Below are positions 44,944 through 54,547 of a DNA stretch of 64,000 nt, one piece after another. The stretch covers positions 62,001 through 126,000 of the forward strand of contig NZ_AUXV01000045.1 in NCBI RefSeq assembly GCF_001625575.1, given 5' to 3'. The DNA comes from Pseudoalteromonas luteoviolacea S2607 (GTDB taxonomy: Bacteria > Pseudomonadota > Gammaproteobacteria > Enterobacterales > Alteromonadaceae). Every line of letters starts with the position of its first letter. Positions within the stretch are counted from its first letter, which is position 1. The position numbers and the translations under genes were made by a program. Under the pieces are notes generated by a model, which saw only the letters and a program-made list of their open reading frames with translations, was not told the DNA's origin and did no database searches.

Positions 44944-45034
44944 TACTTCGCTCACTTCATCTTATTTATATCTAAGAATAGTAAAAAATAGCCAAACTGG
45001 GTAAACGAGTTGAAATGCTCCTTTTAGTGGGCAT

Positions 45035-45060
45035 AAAAAAGGCCAGCAAAGGCTGGCCTA
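45035..45060 (-). terminator. Intrinsic terminator of ald
   Basis: AGGCCAGC pairs with GCTGGCCT around a short loop, and on the minus strand the hairpin is followed by T6. It lies 20 bases past the ald stop. Confidence 0.9.
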
Positions 45061-45079
45061 ATAAATATGTAACTTTACA

Positions 45080-46201
45080 TTAAGCGTTTTCAACTGCTGA
45101 ACGAGGATCTACATATTCCATATTGAAGCCTTCAGCAACTTCTTTACATGTAACTTGACCTTTAAGTACGTTCAGACCATTTAGGAAGTGTTGGTCAGAA
45201 AGTAGAGCTTCTTTATAGCCAAGGTTCGCAAGCTTGATAATGTAAGGTAGCGTTGCATTGTTAAGTGCAAACGTAGAAGTGCGTGGAACCGCACCTGGCA
45301 TGTTAGCAACACAGTAGTGTACAACATCATCAACAATGTAAGTAGGTTCAGCATGCGTAGTTGCTTTAGAAGTAGCAATACAACCACCTTGGTCGATAGC
45401 TACGTCAACAATCGCAGAACCTGGTTTCATTGCTTTGATGTGATCAGCTGTAACTAGTTTAGGCGCTGCTGCACCTGGAATTAGCACGCCACCGATGACA
45501 AGGTCTGCTGCAAGAACGTGCTTTTCAAGTGCATCTACAGTTGAGTAGATCACTTTAGCTTGGCTACCAAACTGAGCATTTAAGCTACGTAATACATCAA
45601 TGTTACGATCTAAAATAGTAACGTCAGCACCCATGCCTACAGCCATTTGAGCCGCGTTACGACCAACCATACCGCCGCCGATTACAACAACTTTAGCTGG
45701 TTCTACGCCTGGTACGCCACCAAGTAGCATGCCGCGACCTTCGTTTGACTTTTCAAGCGCTTGAGCACCAGCTTGAATTGACATGCGGCCAGCAACTTCT
45801 GACATTGGAGCAAGAAGTGGTAGACCACCACGTGCGTCAGTAACTGTTTCGTATGCGATACAGATTGCACCACTGTTGATTAAATCTTCCGTTTGTGGAA
45901 GGTCTGGTGCTAGGTGAAGGTATGTGAAAAGAATTTGATCTTCACGAAGCATCGCACGCTCAACCGCTTGCGGCTCTTTTACCTTTACAATCATTTCAGC
46001 TTTAGCAAAAACATCTGCTGCAGTAGAAAGAATTTCAGCACCTGCTTGAATGTAATCTTCGTCTGTGAAACCAATGCCGATACCAGCATTTGTTTCAACG
46101 ATAACCTGGTGGCCGTGGTTAATTAGTTCACGAACGCTTGCTGGAACCATACCAACACGGTATTCGTGGTTTTTAATCTCTTTAGGTACACCAATAATCA
46201 T
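45080..46201 (-). CDS. ald: Alanine dehydrogenase
   Basis: This 373-residue enzyme catalyses reversible NAD-dependent deamination of L-alanine to pyruvate and ammonium. It starts MIIGVPKEIKNHEYRVGMVP and has the lysine-bearing VKVKEPQ, the His segment FTYLHLAPD, and the Rossmann motif VVIGGGMVGRNAAQMAVGMGADVTILD. The ATG at 46201 follows GAGGCG; the ORF is open to 46216. It is divergent from lrp, a common arrangement in which Lrp controls alanine use. Confidence 0.97.
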   Translation of the reverse strand: MIIGVPKEIKNHEYRVGMVPASVRELINHGHQVIVETNAGIGIGFTDEDYIQAGAEILSTAADVFAKAEMIVKVKEPQAVERAMLREDQILFTYLHLAPDLPQTEDLINSGAICIAYETVTDARGGLPLLAPMSEVAGRMSIQAGAQALEKSNEGRGMLLGGVPGVEPAKVVVIGGGMVGRNAAQMAVGMGADVTILDRNIDVLRSLNAQFGSQAKVIYSTVDALEKHVLAADLVIGGVLIPGAAAPKLVTADHIKAMKPGSAIVDVAIDQGGCIATSKATTHAEPTYIVDDVVHYCVANMPGAVPRTSTFALNNATLPYIIKLANLGYKEALLSDQHFLNGLNVLKGQVTCKEVAEGFNMEYVDPRSAVENA

Positions 46202-46338
46202 AATAAATCGCCTCAATTAAGAACGGATAACATTTTCGACTATTATAATTATGCATAGCTAGTGTGTCCTACCTTTTTTGTGCTATTTTAGAGATGAAAA
46301 CACTGTAAAATTAAAAAATGTAGGATAAAGCACTTTTC

Positions 46339-46818
46339 ATGCATACTCAGCTTGATAGAACTGATAGAAAGATTTTAGTTGAATTACAAAAAGACGGTCG
46401 AATATCGAACGTCGAATTAGCAAAGCGTATCGGGTTAAGCGCGACGCCATGTCTAGAACGGGTTAAAAAGCTAGAGCGGGAGGGGTTTATTACAGGATAC
46501 AAAGCGGTTGTTGACCCAGTTAAACTTGGACAAGGGTTACTTGTATTTGTAGAAGTGACGATTAACAAAAACTCGCCTGACGTATTTGAGCGGTTTAACG
46601 AAGCCGTAAAACAGCATGACGAAATAATCGAATGTCACTTGGTATCTGGTAATTTTGACTTCTTACTCAAGACACGAGTGACAGATATGTCTGAATATCG
46701 CGGAGTGCTTGGGGAAATCCTTTTGAAATTACCGAATATTAATGAAAGCCGCACTTATGTTGTTATGGAAGAAGTTAAAGGGGAGCAAGGCGAGGTTATA
46801 AAACCTTGTGCACCTTAA
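46339..46818 (+). CDS. lrp: Leucine-responsive regulatory protein
   Basis: This 159-residue regulator has the DNA-binding motif LDRTDRKILVELQKDGRISNVELAKRIGLSATPCLERVKKLE and a RAM domain (ECHLVSGNFDFLLKTRV). It lies upstream of ftsK, as lrp does in E. coli, and is divergent from ald, so it probably controls ald through the 137-base spacer at 46202-46338. Lrp responds to leucine or alanine and coordinates amino-acid metabolism. The first codon after M (HTQLDRTDRK) is somewhat short compared with E. coli Lrp (164 residues). Confidence 0.94.
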   Translation: MHTQLDRTDRKILVELQKDGRISNVELAKRIGLSATPCLERVKKLEREGFITGYKAVVDPVKLGQGLLVFVEVTINKNSPDVFERFNEAVKQHDEIIECHLVSGNFDFLLKTRVTDMSEYRGVLGEILLKLPNINESRTYVVMEEVKGEQGEVIKPCAP

Positions 46819-46886
46819 AGAATTTCTTGATATGGTGTACTCTATAAAAGACATTTTTAATATAAAGATAATACAGGTTGAGTTTA

Positions 46887-49559
46887 ATGCGCTTAAATGG
46901 TGTTCAGCGCCTACTTGAAACAGGTCTAATCGTTAGTACAGCAGCCGCAATATTCACGCTGTGTGCCTTGATATCATTTGACCCTGCCGATCCAGCTTGG
47001 ACTCAGGCCGGGGAATTTATAAAGGTCAACAATATTACGGGGGCTGCGGGAGCTTGGGTTGCAGACATTTTGCTACTTAGCTTTGGCTGGCTGGCATTTT
47101 TAGTACCTGCTGCCATGCAACTGTTCGGTTATTTAATTTTTAAAAAGCCCCATAAACTTCTGCAATTAGACTATACGACGCTTGGTTTAAGAGTGATTGG
47201 GGCAACTTTGTTTGTCGCATCAGCCAGTGCTATAAGTAGTATAAACTTCGACGATATTTACACGTTTTCTTCCGGTGGGGTAGTAGGGGACATAGTCGCT
47301 GGTGCGATGATGCCTGCTTTTAATTTTACTGGTACTTCTATATTACTGCTGTGTTTTTTCTTTGCGGGTATTACTCTGTTAACTGGCGTGTCTTGGGTAG
47401 AAGCTGTCGACTATTTAGGTGAAAAAGTAGTCAATCTAATCCGGTTCCTATTCTTTAAATTCAAAGAGCGCCAGACAGGGGCGGTCACAACTATTGAAGA
47501 TAAAAAGCTGGTCGAAGCACCTCCGATAAACAATTCTCCAACGAATATCGAAACTGAAGACGATGAGCCTCAAAAAGAAGAAATTGAGCGCGCTCATAAT
47601 GTTGCAAATGTGGGCGACGAGCCTTCAATAGATTCTTATCAGGAAGATACGCTTGAAGCGCAAACACAATCACCAAAGCCTCTGAAATTAAAAGACAAGT
47701 TGTTTTCTGCGGTTGGTCGCAAACAAGAAGAAAAAGCAGTTGCCTCACCAGCAGTAGAGCCCAGCTTTTCTTCTGACAGCAGTGCACTTGGAGACCCAGT
47801 CTCGTCTGATGTGTTTGACGAACTCGATCAAATCTTAGAGCAAGAAATTAACTTTTCTGCCATCGATGATGAGTCGCTAGATACAGTCGCCGCATTAAAT
47901 GCATTAGATGATGCAGCAGTTAAAGAGGAACCAGTTACAAAAGTGGTTTCACCTGCGCGTCCGCTAAAGCAAAACCAATCTAATACGGAGTCAAAGCCTA
48001 CGTATCAACCGCCACCATCAGCAAAGGAACAATTTGAGGCGCTTCTTGAAGCCGAGCCTCCAACGGACCCTTTGCCATCTTTAGACTTGTTAGACAGACC
48101 GGATAAAGCCAAAAACCCGATAACTAAAGAAGAGCTTGAAACAGTATCAAGACTCGTTGAAGCAAAACTTTTAGACTTTAATATCCAAGCAGCGGTGGTT
48201 GGTGTTTATCCCGGGCCAGTTGTAACGCGATTTGAGCTAGATCTTGCTCCGGGCATAAAAGTTGCGAAGATTACAGGACTTGCAAAGGATTTAGCACGCT
48301 CTCTGTCAGCTGTAAGTGTGCGTGTTGTAGAAGTTATACCTGGAAAAACTTATGTTGGATTAGAGTTACCGAACAAAAATAGAGAAATTGTTCGCTTATC
48401 AGAAGTCATTAACGCCCCTAAGTTTGAGCAAAATGCTTCGCCTCTTACTATGGTGTTAGGTAAAGATATTGCTGGTGAACCAGTTGTAGCAGACTTGGCT
48501 AAAATGCCACATTTACTTGTCGCAGGTACTACTGGTTCAGGTAAGTCAGTTGGCGTTAATGTTATGATATTAAGCTTGCTATATAAGTCGCCACCTGAAG
48601 ATGTACGCATGATAATGATAGACCCCAAAATGTTGGAGCTATCTGTGTACGAAGGTATTCCACATTTATTGTGTGAAGTTGTTACGGACATGAAAGAAGC
48701 AGCCAATGCACTTCGCTGGTGTGTTGGTGAAATGGAACGTCGTTACAAATTGATGTCAGCTTTAGGTGTTCGAAATCTTAAAGGTTATAACCAGAAGGTA
48801 TTGGCTGCAAAAGAAGCTGGGCATCCAATCCTAGACCCGTTATTTAAAGATACAGATGGAATGGCTGACGGGCCAGAAGAGTTAGACAAATTACCTAGCA
48901 TAGTTGTTGTCATAGACGAATTTGCCGACATGATGATGATTGTGGGTAAAAAAGTAGAAGAGCTAATTGCTCGTATCGCGCAGAAAGCGCGAGCCGCAGG
49001 TATACATTTGGTTCTTGCGACTCAGAGGCCATCTGTTGATGTTATTACCGGATTAATTAAGGCAAATATTCCAACGAGAATGGCGTTTCAGGTTTCCAGT
49101 AAAATAGACTCACGAACCATACTTGATCAGCAAGGTGCAGAAAACTTGCTGGGGATGGGTGATATGCTTTACTTGCCACCAGGAACAAGCGTACCAATTC
49201 GTGTACATGGTGCATTTGTTGATGACCATGAAGTACATGCGGTTGTGAATGATTGGAAAGCCAGAGGAAAGCCCAACTACATAGAAGATATTTTATGTGG
49301 AGAGGCAACAGAAGAGATCCTATTACCTGGCGAGCAAGCTGAAGGCGGCGACGAAGAGTCTGATCCGTTGTATGATGAAGCAGTGGCGTTTGTTATTGAA
49401 ACGGGTAAAGTGTCAGTATCCAGTGTTCAGCGCAAATTGAGAGTAGGCTATAACCGAGCTGCGCGTTTGGTAGAGCAAATGGAAATGTCGGGTGTTGTAA
49501 GTGCACCTGGACACAATGGCGCGAGAGAAGTATTAGTACCGAAAGGTGGAGCAAATTAG
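46887..49559 (+). CDS. ftsK: DNA translocase FtsK
   Basis: FtsK anchors at the septum and moves chromosomal DNA to the XerCD/dif site. This 890-residue form has four N-terminal membrane helices (about 10-170), an acidic Pro/Glu linker (about 195-410) that is shorter than in E. coli (1329 residues), the alpha/beta motor with Walker A AGTTGSGKSVG and Walker B VVVIDEFADMM, and a C-terminal gamma winged helix (SVSSVQRKLRVGYNRAARLVEQME). The ATG at 46887 follows AGGTTGAG; a TTG at 46878 is also in frame. It follows lrp, as in E. coli. Confidence 0.97.
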   Translation: MRLNGVQRLLETGLIVSTAAAIFTLCALISFDPADPAWTQAGEFIKVNNITGAAGAWVADILLLSFGWLAFLVPAAMQLFGYLIFKKPHKLLQLDYTTLGLRVIGATLFVASASAISSINFDDIYTFSSGGVVGDIVAGAMMPAFNFTGTSILLLCFFFAGITLLTGVSWVEAVDYLGEKVVNLIRFLFFKFKERQTGAVTTIEDKKLVEAPPINNSPTNIETEDDEPQKEEIERAHNVANVGDEPSIDSYQEDTLEAQTQSPKPLKLKDKLFSAVGRKQEEKAVASPAVEPSFSSDSSALGDPVSSDVFDELDQILEQEINFSAIDDESLDTVAALNALDDAAVKEEPVTKVVSPARPLKQNQSNTESKPTYQPPPSAKEQFEALLEAEPPTDPLPSLDLLDRPDKAKNPITKEELETVSRLVEAKLLDFNIQAAVVGVYPGPVVTRFELDLAPGIKVAKITGLAKDLARSLSAVSVRVVEVIPGKTYVGLELPNKNREIVRLSEVINAPKFEQNASPLTMVLGKDIAGEPVVADLAKMPHLLVAGTTGSGKSVGVNVMILSLLYKSPPEDVRMIMIDPKMLELSVYEGIPHLLCEVVTDMKEAANALRWCVGEMERRYKLMSALGVRNLKGYNQKVLAAKEAGHPILDPLFKDTDGMADGPEELDKLPSIVVVIDEFADMMMIVGKKVEELIARIAQKARAAGIHLVLATQRPSVDVITGLIKANIPTRMAFQVSSKIDSRTILDQQGAENLLGMGDMLYLPPGTSVPIRVHGAFVDDHEVHAVVNDWKARGKPNYIEDILCGEATEEILLPGEQAEGGDEESDPLYDEAVAFVIETGKVSVSSVQRKLRVGYNRAARLVEQMEMSGVVSAPGHNGAREVLVPKGGAN

Positions 49560-49560
49560 A

Positions 49561-50190
49561 ATGAAGTTTAAATCAATAGCCTTAGTACTAGGTGTAACAA
49601 TTGGCGCGATGTCACAGGCGGTTGCCAATGATGCAGAATCATTAAAATCAAAATTAAAAGCTTTAAACACGTTCCAAGCCGACTTTAAACAACAAGTCAA
49701 AGATGAAGAGGGTACGTTGTTGCAAGATGGAGAAGGAAATATTGCGCTTAAGTATCCTTCGAAGATCCGATGGGAGCAAACAGCGCCTGATGAAACACTG
49801 CTTGTTTCGGACGGAAAAAAGACATTTTATTTTGATAGTTTTGCAGAGCAAGTGACGGTAATGAAAACAGCCGGTTTGATAGATACCACACCGTTTGTTT
49901 TATTGACGACCCAAGACAAAACCCAGTGGCAAAAATATCAAGTACAGAAGACAGAGGCCGGTTATCGTGTCTCTCCAAAGCAAAACATCGAATCTCAAGT
50001 AGAGTTATTAGATATCGTCTTTAAGAAGCAAGGTGTTGAGATTGACTCGATTAGTATCAAAGATGCGTCCGGCCAAACTTCTACGTTTAAATTTGCCAAC
50101 AGTAAAACAAACCTAGAGTTAGATGATGCGTCATTTACTTTTAAAATTCCACACGGGGTGGTCATAGACGACCAAACAGAAAGTGACTAA
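49561..50190 (+). CDS. lolA: Outer-membrane lipoprotein carrier protein LolA
   Basis: This 209-residue periplasmic chaperone carries lipoproteins from LolCDE to LolB. It has a signal peptide (MKFKSIALVLGVTIGAMSQAVA), the LolA start LKSKLKALNTFQADFKQQVKD, and the pattern GNIALKYPSKIRWEQTAPDETLLVSDGKKTFYFD. The ATG at 49561 follows GGTGGAG, one base after the ftsK stop. It lies between ftsK and rarA, the conserved order. Confidence 0.96.
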   Translation: MKFKSIALVLGVTIGAMSQAVANDAESLKSKLKALNTFQADFKQQVKDEEGTLLQDGEGNIALKYPSKIRWEQTAPDETLLVSDGKKTFYFDSFAEQVTVMKTAGLIDTTPFVLLTTQDKTQWQKYQVQKTEAGYRVSPKQNIESQVELLDIVFKKQGVEIDSISIKDASGQTSTFKFANSKTNLELDDASFTFKIPHGVVIDDQTESD

Positions 50191-51538
50191 CTTAGGGTTC
50201 GACTTTTCACCAGATGTAAGACCTTTGGCCGCTAGAATGCGGCCAAAATCGTTACAAGACTACATTGGTCAGACACATATCCTAGCCCAAGGCTCGGTTT
50301 TGTATCGCGCGATAGAGCAAGGTAAATGCCATAGCTTAGTACTGTGGGGACCGCCAGGCGTTGGCAAAACAACTTTGGCTGAGATTATTGCCCACCATGC
50401 GGATGCAGAGCTTGCAAAGCTTTCGGCGGTGACTGCGGGAGTTAAGGAAATCAGGGAGGTTGTGTTAGAAGCTAAAAGCCGCCTGTCTCAATCGGGTCGT
50501 AGGACTTTGCTATTTGTTGACGAGGTACATCGGTTTAATAAATCGCAGCAAGACGCATTTTTACCGCATATCGAGGATGGTACGTTTGTTTTTATTGGTG
50601 CCACGACCGAAAATCCGTCATTTGCACTCAATAATGCGATTTTATCTAGAGCACGAGTTTATACGCTCAAGCCGCTTTCAACAGAAGAACTGACGCATGC
50701 ATTGAATCGCGCTTTAAGGGATGATGTACAGTTAAGAAAAGTTAACATTGCGATTAGTCCAGAGGCGATCTCGGCTATCGCGCAAGCTGCTGACGGTGAC
50801 ACACGCAGAGCGCTCAATTTGCTGGAACAAGCGGTAGATCTTGGCACCCATCAAGGTGAGAAAGTTGTTGTGGACAGCAAAGTGTTAGAACAGATTTTGC
50901 CAACTCATTTAGCGAAGTATGATAACGGCGGCGATATTTATTATGACTTAATCTCAGCCTTTCATAAATCGGTTCGAGGTAGTGCGCCAGATGCGGCGCT
51001 TTATTGGTACTGTCGAATACTGGCTGGTGGAGGCGATCCGCTTTATGTTGCGCGTCGGTTACTTGCAATTGCAACCGAGGATATTGGCAATGCAGATCCA
51101 AGAGCGATGCAAGTAGCGCTAAATGCTTGGGATATTTATCATCGTGTAGGCCCTGCAGAAGGCGAAAGAGCAATTGCACAAGCAACTATTTATCTTGCCA
51201 GTGCAGCCAAAAGTAATGCTGTGTATACCGCATTTAAGCAGGCTAAGCGAGATGCAATGTCAGACCCTGATTTACCCGTACCAGAACATTTACGAAATGC
51301 GCCTACGAAACTAATGAAAGAAATGGGGTTTGGTGAAGAGTATCGTTATGCACATGATGAACATGGTGCATATGCTGCAGGGGAAAACTACTTTCCAGAA
51401 GCGGTGTCTGACAGGCAATATTACTTTCCAACCGATAGAGGGCTAGAAAAACAAATTGGGGAAAAACTCAACTACCTCAAGTCACTCAATTTGAGCAGTG
51501 TGCGACAACGATATGGAAAATTGCCGGATAAACCCTAG
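50183..51538 (+). CDS. rarA: Replication-associated recombination protein A
   Basis: This 451-residue AAA+ ATPase of the clamp-loader family (E. coli RarA 447) acts at stalled replication forks. It has Walker A GPPGVGKTTLAEII, Walker B LLFVDEVHRFN, sensor 1 FIGATTENPSF and sensor 2 DTRRALNLLE. The C-terminal tetramerisation domain ends the protein. The start is GTG at 50183, inside the last codons of lolA (8-base overlap), consistent with coupled translation. Confidence 0.96.
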   Translation: MTNLGFDFSPDVRPLAARMRPKSLQDYIGQTHILAQGSVLYRAIEQGKCHSLVLWGPPGVGKTTLAEIIAHHADAELAKLSAVTAGVKEIREVVLEAKSRLSQSGRRTLLFVDEVHRFNKSQQDAFLPHIEDGTFVFIGATTENPSFALNNAILSRARVYTLKPLSTEELTHALNRALRDDVQLRKVNIAISPEAISAIAQAADGDTRRALNLLEQAVDLGTHQGEKVVVDSKVLEQILPTHLAKYDNGGDIYYDLISAFHKSVRGSAPDAALYWYCRILAGGGDPLYVARRLLAIATEDIGNADPRAMQVALNAWDIYHRVGPAEGERAIAQATIYLASAAKSNAVYTAFKQAKRDAMSDPDLPVPEHLRNAPTKLMKEMGFGEEYRYAHDEHGAYAAGENYFPEAVSDRQYYFPTDRGLEKQIGEKLNYLKSLNLSSVRQRYGKLPDKP

Positions 51539-51925
51539 ATGGAAATGCTTAAAACGTACTTAATGATTGCTGTGGGCGGCGCGTTTGGTGCGTGCCTACG
51601 CTTTTTTATTAGCGATATTGTGCTAAAACTCGCAGGTAAGGGATTCCCTTTTGGGACGTTGACCGTTAATATTCTGGGTTCACTGTTGATGGGCATTCTC
51701 TACGGATTAATCGAAAAGCAAATAATCGAAGTATCTCCAGCCAAAGCTCTGGTTGGGATAGGTTTTTTAGGTGCTTTGACGACATTTTCGACATTCTCAA
51801 TGGATAGCTTGCTGTTGTTACAGCAAGGGCAAATTGTGAAAATGGCACTGAATATTACGTTGAATGTTGTTATATGTATTTTTATGGCCTGGATAGGTCT
51901 TTGCTTAGTCATGCAAAAAGGTTAA
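51539..51925 (+). CDS. crcB: Fluoride channel CrcB/Fluc
   Basis: This 128-residue protein has four membrane helices and the Fluc marks: GGAFGACLRFF, the pore Asn/Phe region FGTLTVNILGSLLMGIL, and GFLGALTTFSTFSMD with its paired Phe. It forms a dimeric channel that exports fluoride. It starts directly after the rarA stop, with no room for its own fluoride riboswitch, so expression comes from the operon. Confidence 0.95.
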   Translation: MEMLKTYLMIAVGGAFGACLRFFISDIVLKLAGKGFPFGTLTVNILGSLLMGILYGLIEKQIIEVSPAKALVGIGFLGALTTFSTFSMDSLLLLQQGQIVKMALNITLNVVICIFMAWIGLCLVMQKG

Positions 51926-51935
51926 AAGAACAAAC

Positions 51936-53225
51936 ATGTTAGATCCAAAGTATTTAAGACAAGACATTGAAGAAGCTGCGACGCGCTTAAAAAAACGTGG
52001 CTTTGAGCTAGATGTTGCTGCAATTAATGCGCTTGAAGAGCAGCGTAAAACTCTACAAACAAGAACTCAAGAATTACAGAGTGAACGCAACAGTCGTTCC
52101 AAAGCAATTGGACAAGCAAAAGCAAAAGGTGAAGATGTACAGCCACTACTTGATGCTGTTGCAGACTTGGGTGATCAGCTATCTGCGGCGAAAGCTGAAC
52201 AAGATAAAGTACTTGCTGAACTGCAAGACATTGCTTTGACGTTGCCAAATTTACCAGCAGAAGAAGTTCCTGCAGGCGCGGATGAAGACGATAACGTTGA
52301 AGTGTCAAAATGGGGCGAGCCAAAACAATTTAACTTTGAAGTGAAAGACCACGTTGACCTAGGTGAAGCCTTAGGTAAAGGCCTAGACTTTGAAACAGGT
52401 GTTAAATTAAGTGGTTCTCGTTTCACGGTTATGCGCGGTGGTGTTGCAAGAATGCACCGTGCACTTGTGCAGTTTATGCTTGATACGCATACTGATAGCA
52501 ATGGCTACACAGAAATGTACGTGCCTTACTTAGTGAATAAAGCGAGTTTGTTTGGTACGGGTCAGCTTCCTAAATTTGCCGCTGATCTTTTCCACACAGA
52601 GGTGTTAGAAGAAGACCAAGATGGTTATAGCCTAATCCCTACAGCGGAAGTGCCGTTAACAAATTGTGCGCGTGATGAAATTTATGACGAGAAAGAACTA
52701 CCAATTCGCATGACTGCACATACACCTTGTTTCAGAAGTGAAGCAGGTAGTTACGGTAGAGATACTCGCGGCCTTATTCGTCAACATCAGTTTGATAAAG
52801 TTGAGTTGGTTCAGTTAGTAAAGCCAGAGGACTCAATGAATGCGTTAGACGAGCTCACAGGGCATGCAGAGGCGATTTTGCAAGCGTTGGAATTACCATA
52901 TCGTAAAGTTGTTCTTTGTACGGGTGATATGGGCTTTGGCGCTGCGAAAACTTATGACCTTGAAGTGTGGTTGCCAGCGCAAAATACGTATCGAGAGATT
53001 TCTTCTTGCTCAAATATGCAGGACTTCCAAGCTCGTCGCATGCAAGCGCGTTTCCGTCGTGCTGGGGAAAAGAAACCTGAGCTACTTCATACTTTAAATG
53101 GTTCTGGCTTAGCAGTAGGTAGAACGCTGGTTGCAATATTAGAAAATTATCAACAAGAAGATGGTTCTATTATCGTTCCTGATGTGCTTAAGCCATACAT
53201 GGGTGGCTTAGAAATTTTGAAGTAA
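51936..53225 (+). CDS. serS: Serine--tRNA ligase
   Basis: This class II synthetase of 429 residues (E. coli 430) charges tRNA-Ser and the selenocysteine tRNA. It has the N-terminal coiled-coil arm that holds the long variable arm (residues about 30-105, rich in Lys, Gln, Glu), motif 2 FRSEAGSYGRDTRGLIRQHQF with the Arg that binds ATP, and motif 3 GSGLAVGRTLVAILENYQ. It closes the lrp-ftsK-lolA-rarA-crcB-serS block, 10 bases after crcB, and is followed by a terminator. Confidence 0.98.
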   Translation: MLDPKYLRQDIEEAATRLKKRGFELDVAAINALEEQRKTLQTRTQELQSERNSRSKAIGQAKAKGEDVQPLLDAVADLGDQLSAAKAEQDKVLAELQDIALTLPNLPAEEVPAGADEDDNVEVSKWGEPKQFNFEVKDHVDLGEALGKGLDFETGVKLSGSRFTVMRGGVARMHRALVQFMLDTHTDSNGYTEMYVPYLVNKASLFGTGQLPKFAADLFHTEVLEEDQDGYSLIPTAEVPLTNCARDEIYDEKELPIRMTAHTPCFRSEAGSYGRDTRGLIRQHQFDKVELVQLVKPEDSMNALDELTGHAEAILQALELPYRKVVLCTGDMGFGAAKTYDLEVWLPAQNTYREISSCSNMQDFQARRMQARFRRAGEKKPELLHTLNGSGLAVGRTLVAILENYQQEDGSIIVPDVLKPYMGGLEILK

Positions 53226-53246
53226 CTTGGCAAGTTATTGAAATCA

Positions 53247-53270
53247 GGCCGCTATCTAGCGGTCTTTTTT
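53247..53270 (+). terminator. Terminator after serS
   Basis: A short GC stem (GGCCGC with GCGGTC) followed by T6 lies 22 bases after the serS stop. Confidence 0.8.
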
Positions 53271-53432
53271 ATGACAAAATAATGAATGTTTTTTTACACG
53301 TAAGTTGGGTGGTTTAATCCATAAAGTGATTATTAAATAAATAAACAATCTATTTAAGTGTAATTTTTGAATTTATATACCTTTCAATAATAATCTCATA
53401 CTGTTCTCATCGTTTAATTATTGCATGTGATC

Positions 53433-53502
53433 CTAATCTATGATTAATTGAGTCTTGAGGTTTGGCCATTCCTACTGAATAAGTGACGCACGCATAGATT
53501 AG
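53433..53502 (+). promoter_or_regulatory. Long-range inverted repeat in the 530-bp serS-rmf gap
   Basis: CTAATCTATG (53433-53442) is repeated in inverted form as CATAGATTAG (53493-53502), 50 bases apart. A second small inverted repeat, TTCAAAA-CAC-TTTTGAA, is at 53650-53666. The stretch 53271-53754 is AT-rich with no ORF I trust. It must hold the rmf promoter and leader; these pairings may shape the leader RNA. Confidence 0.4.
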
Positions 53503-53754
53503 TCTGCGAGCGGGCTGCTTATTGTTACCATTATTGCAAAACTTAATTTTGATTCTATCCAAGATAGTTGGGCGTCGTTCTGTGCAACGTGTATTTGACT
53601 CAAGAGGCTAATATCGTAATTTTAAGAGGTACTTCTTATACAAGCTGAGTTCAAAACACTTTTGAAGTTGAAAATTACGGTTGCGTTAACTATTTATTAA
53701 ATGTGGATGTCATAAGACTAAAGCAATCAAAAATTGAAGGTGAGGAATTTACCT

Positions 53755-53925
53755 ATGAAGAGACAGAAAAGAGACCGTTTAGAGAGAGCACACTCACAAG
53801 GATTTAAGGCAGGTTTAGCAGGGCGGTCTAAAGATTTATGTCCATATCAGCAAATTGAGCACAGATCAGAATGGTTAGGTGGCTGGCGAGAGGCCATAGA
53901 CAATCGCAACATGTTTAAAACGTAA
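53755..53925 (+). CDS. rmf: Ribosome modulation factor
   Basis: This 56-residue basic protein (MKRQKRDRLERAHSQGFKAG, then the SKDLCPYQQIEHRSEWLGGWREA core) is clearly RMF, which dimerises 70S ribosomes to inactive 100S particles in stationary phase. The ATG at 53755 follows GAAGGTGAGGAA; the in-frame extension to 53734 is not needed. As in E. coli it is next to fabA. It is made from its own promoter and a bidirectional terminator follows. Confidence 0.96.
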   Translation: MKRQKRDRLERAHSQGFKAGLAGRSKDLCPYQQIEHRSEWLGGWREAIDNRNMFKT

Positions 53926-53955
53926 AACAAAACCGTCAACGAATTTTGAGTAATA

Positions 53956-53979
53956 AAAAGCCCCTATACAGGGGCTTAA
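53956..53979. terminator. Bidirectional terminator between rmf and fabA
   Basis: AAGCCCC (from 53958) pairs with GGGGCTT around TATACA, flanked by A and T tracts. It serves the convergent rmf and fabA transcripts. Confidence 0.88.
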
Positions 53980-53997
53980 TTTTTTAGAGCGACTAAT

Positions 53998-54522
53998 TTA
54001 AAAAGCGCTTGTGTCTTGGAATAAGCCAACCTTTAAATCTTTTGCTTCATAGATAACACGTCCATCTACTTCAACAACACCATCAGCTAGGCCCATAAAC
54101 AGCTTACGTTTAATAACACGCTTCATGTCTACACGATAAGTTACTTTTTTAGCTGTTGGTAAAATTTGGCCTGTGAATTTTACTTCACCTACACCTAGTG
54201 CACGACCTAAGCCTGGACCACCTGACCAACCTAGGAAAAAGCCAACAATCTGCCACATAGCGTCAAGGCCTAAACAACCCGGCATTACTGGGTCGCCGCG
54301 GAAGTGACAGTCGAAGAACCATAAGTCAGGGTTTATGTCTAACTCAGCGATGATTTGACCTTTGCCGTATTCGCCACCATTGTCGTTTATTTCGACAATG
54401 CGATCCATCATCAACATGTTGTCGATTGGTAGGCGACAGTTGTTCTCACCAAACATTTTTCCTTCTGCACAAAGGATTAGTTCTTCTTTTGTATAGCTAT
54501 TTTTTGGTTCCATAGTCTTCAT
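53998..54522 (-). CDS. fabA: 3-hydroxyacyl-ACP dehydratase/isomerase FabA
   Basis: This 174-residue hotdog-fold enzyme (E. coli 172) dehydrates 3-hydroxydecanoyl-ACP and isomerises the trans-2 to the cis-3 product, the entry to unsaturated fatty acids. The catalytic His is in FDCHFRGDPVMPGCLGLDAMWQ, with Asp in the following helix. The N-terminus reads NSYTKEELILCAEGKMFGEN. I use the ATG at 54522; a second at 54513 is possible. A perfect FabR-type palindrome lies upstream, so unsaturated-lipid control is likely. Confidence 0.97.
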   Translation of the reverse strand: MKTMEPKNSYTKEELILCAEGKMFGENNCRLPIDNMLMMDRIVEINDNGGEYGKGQIIAELDINPDLWFFDCHFRGDPVMPGCLGLDAMWQIVGFFLGWSGGPGLGRALGVGEVKFTGQILPTAKKVTYRVDMKRVIKRKLFMGLADGVVEVDGRVIYEAKDLKVGLFQDTSAF

Positions 54523-54547
54523 TCTTTATTTCTAATTGCGGGTACTC

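Noticed and set aside
51000..51925. Fluoride riboswitch for crcB
   Set aside because: crcB begins directly after the rarA stop, with no untranslated leader to hold one.
53421..53440. CRP-like TGTGATC upstream of rmf
   Set aside because: Only one half-site is present; the TCACA half is missing.
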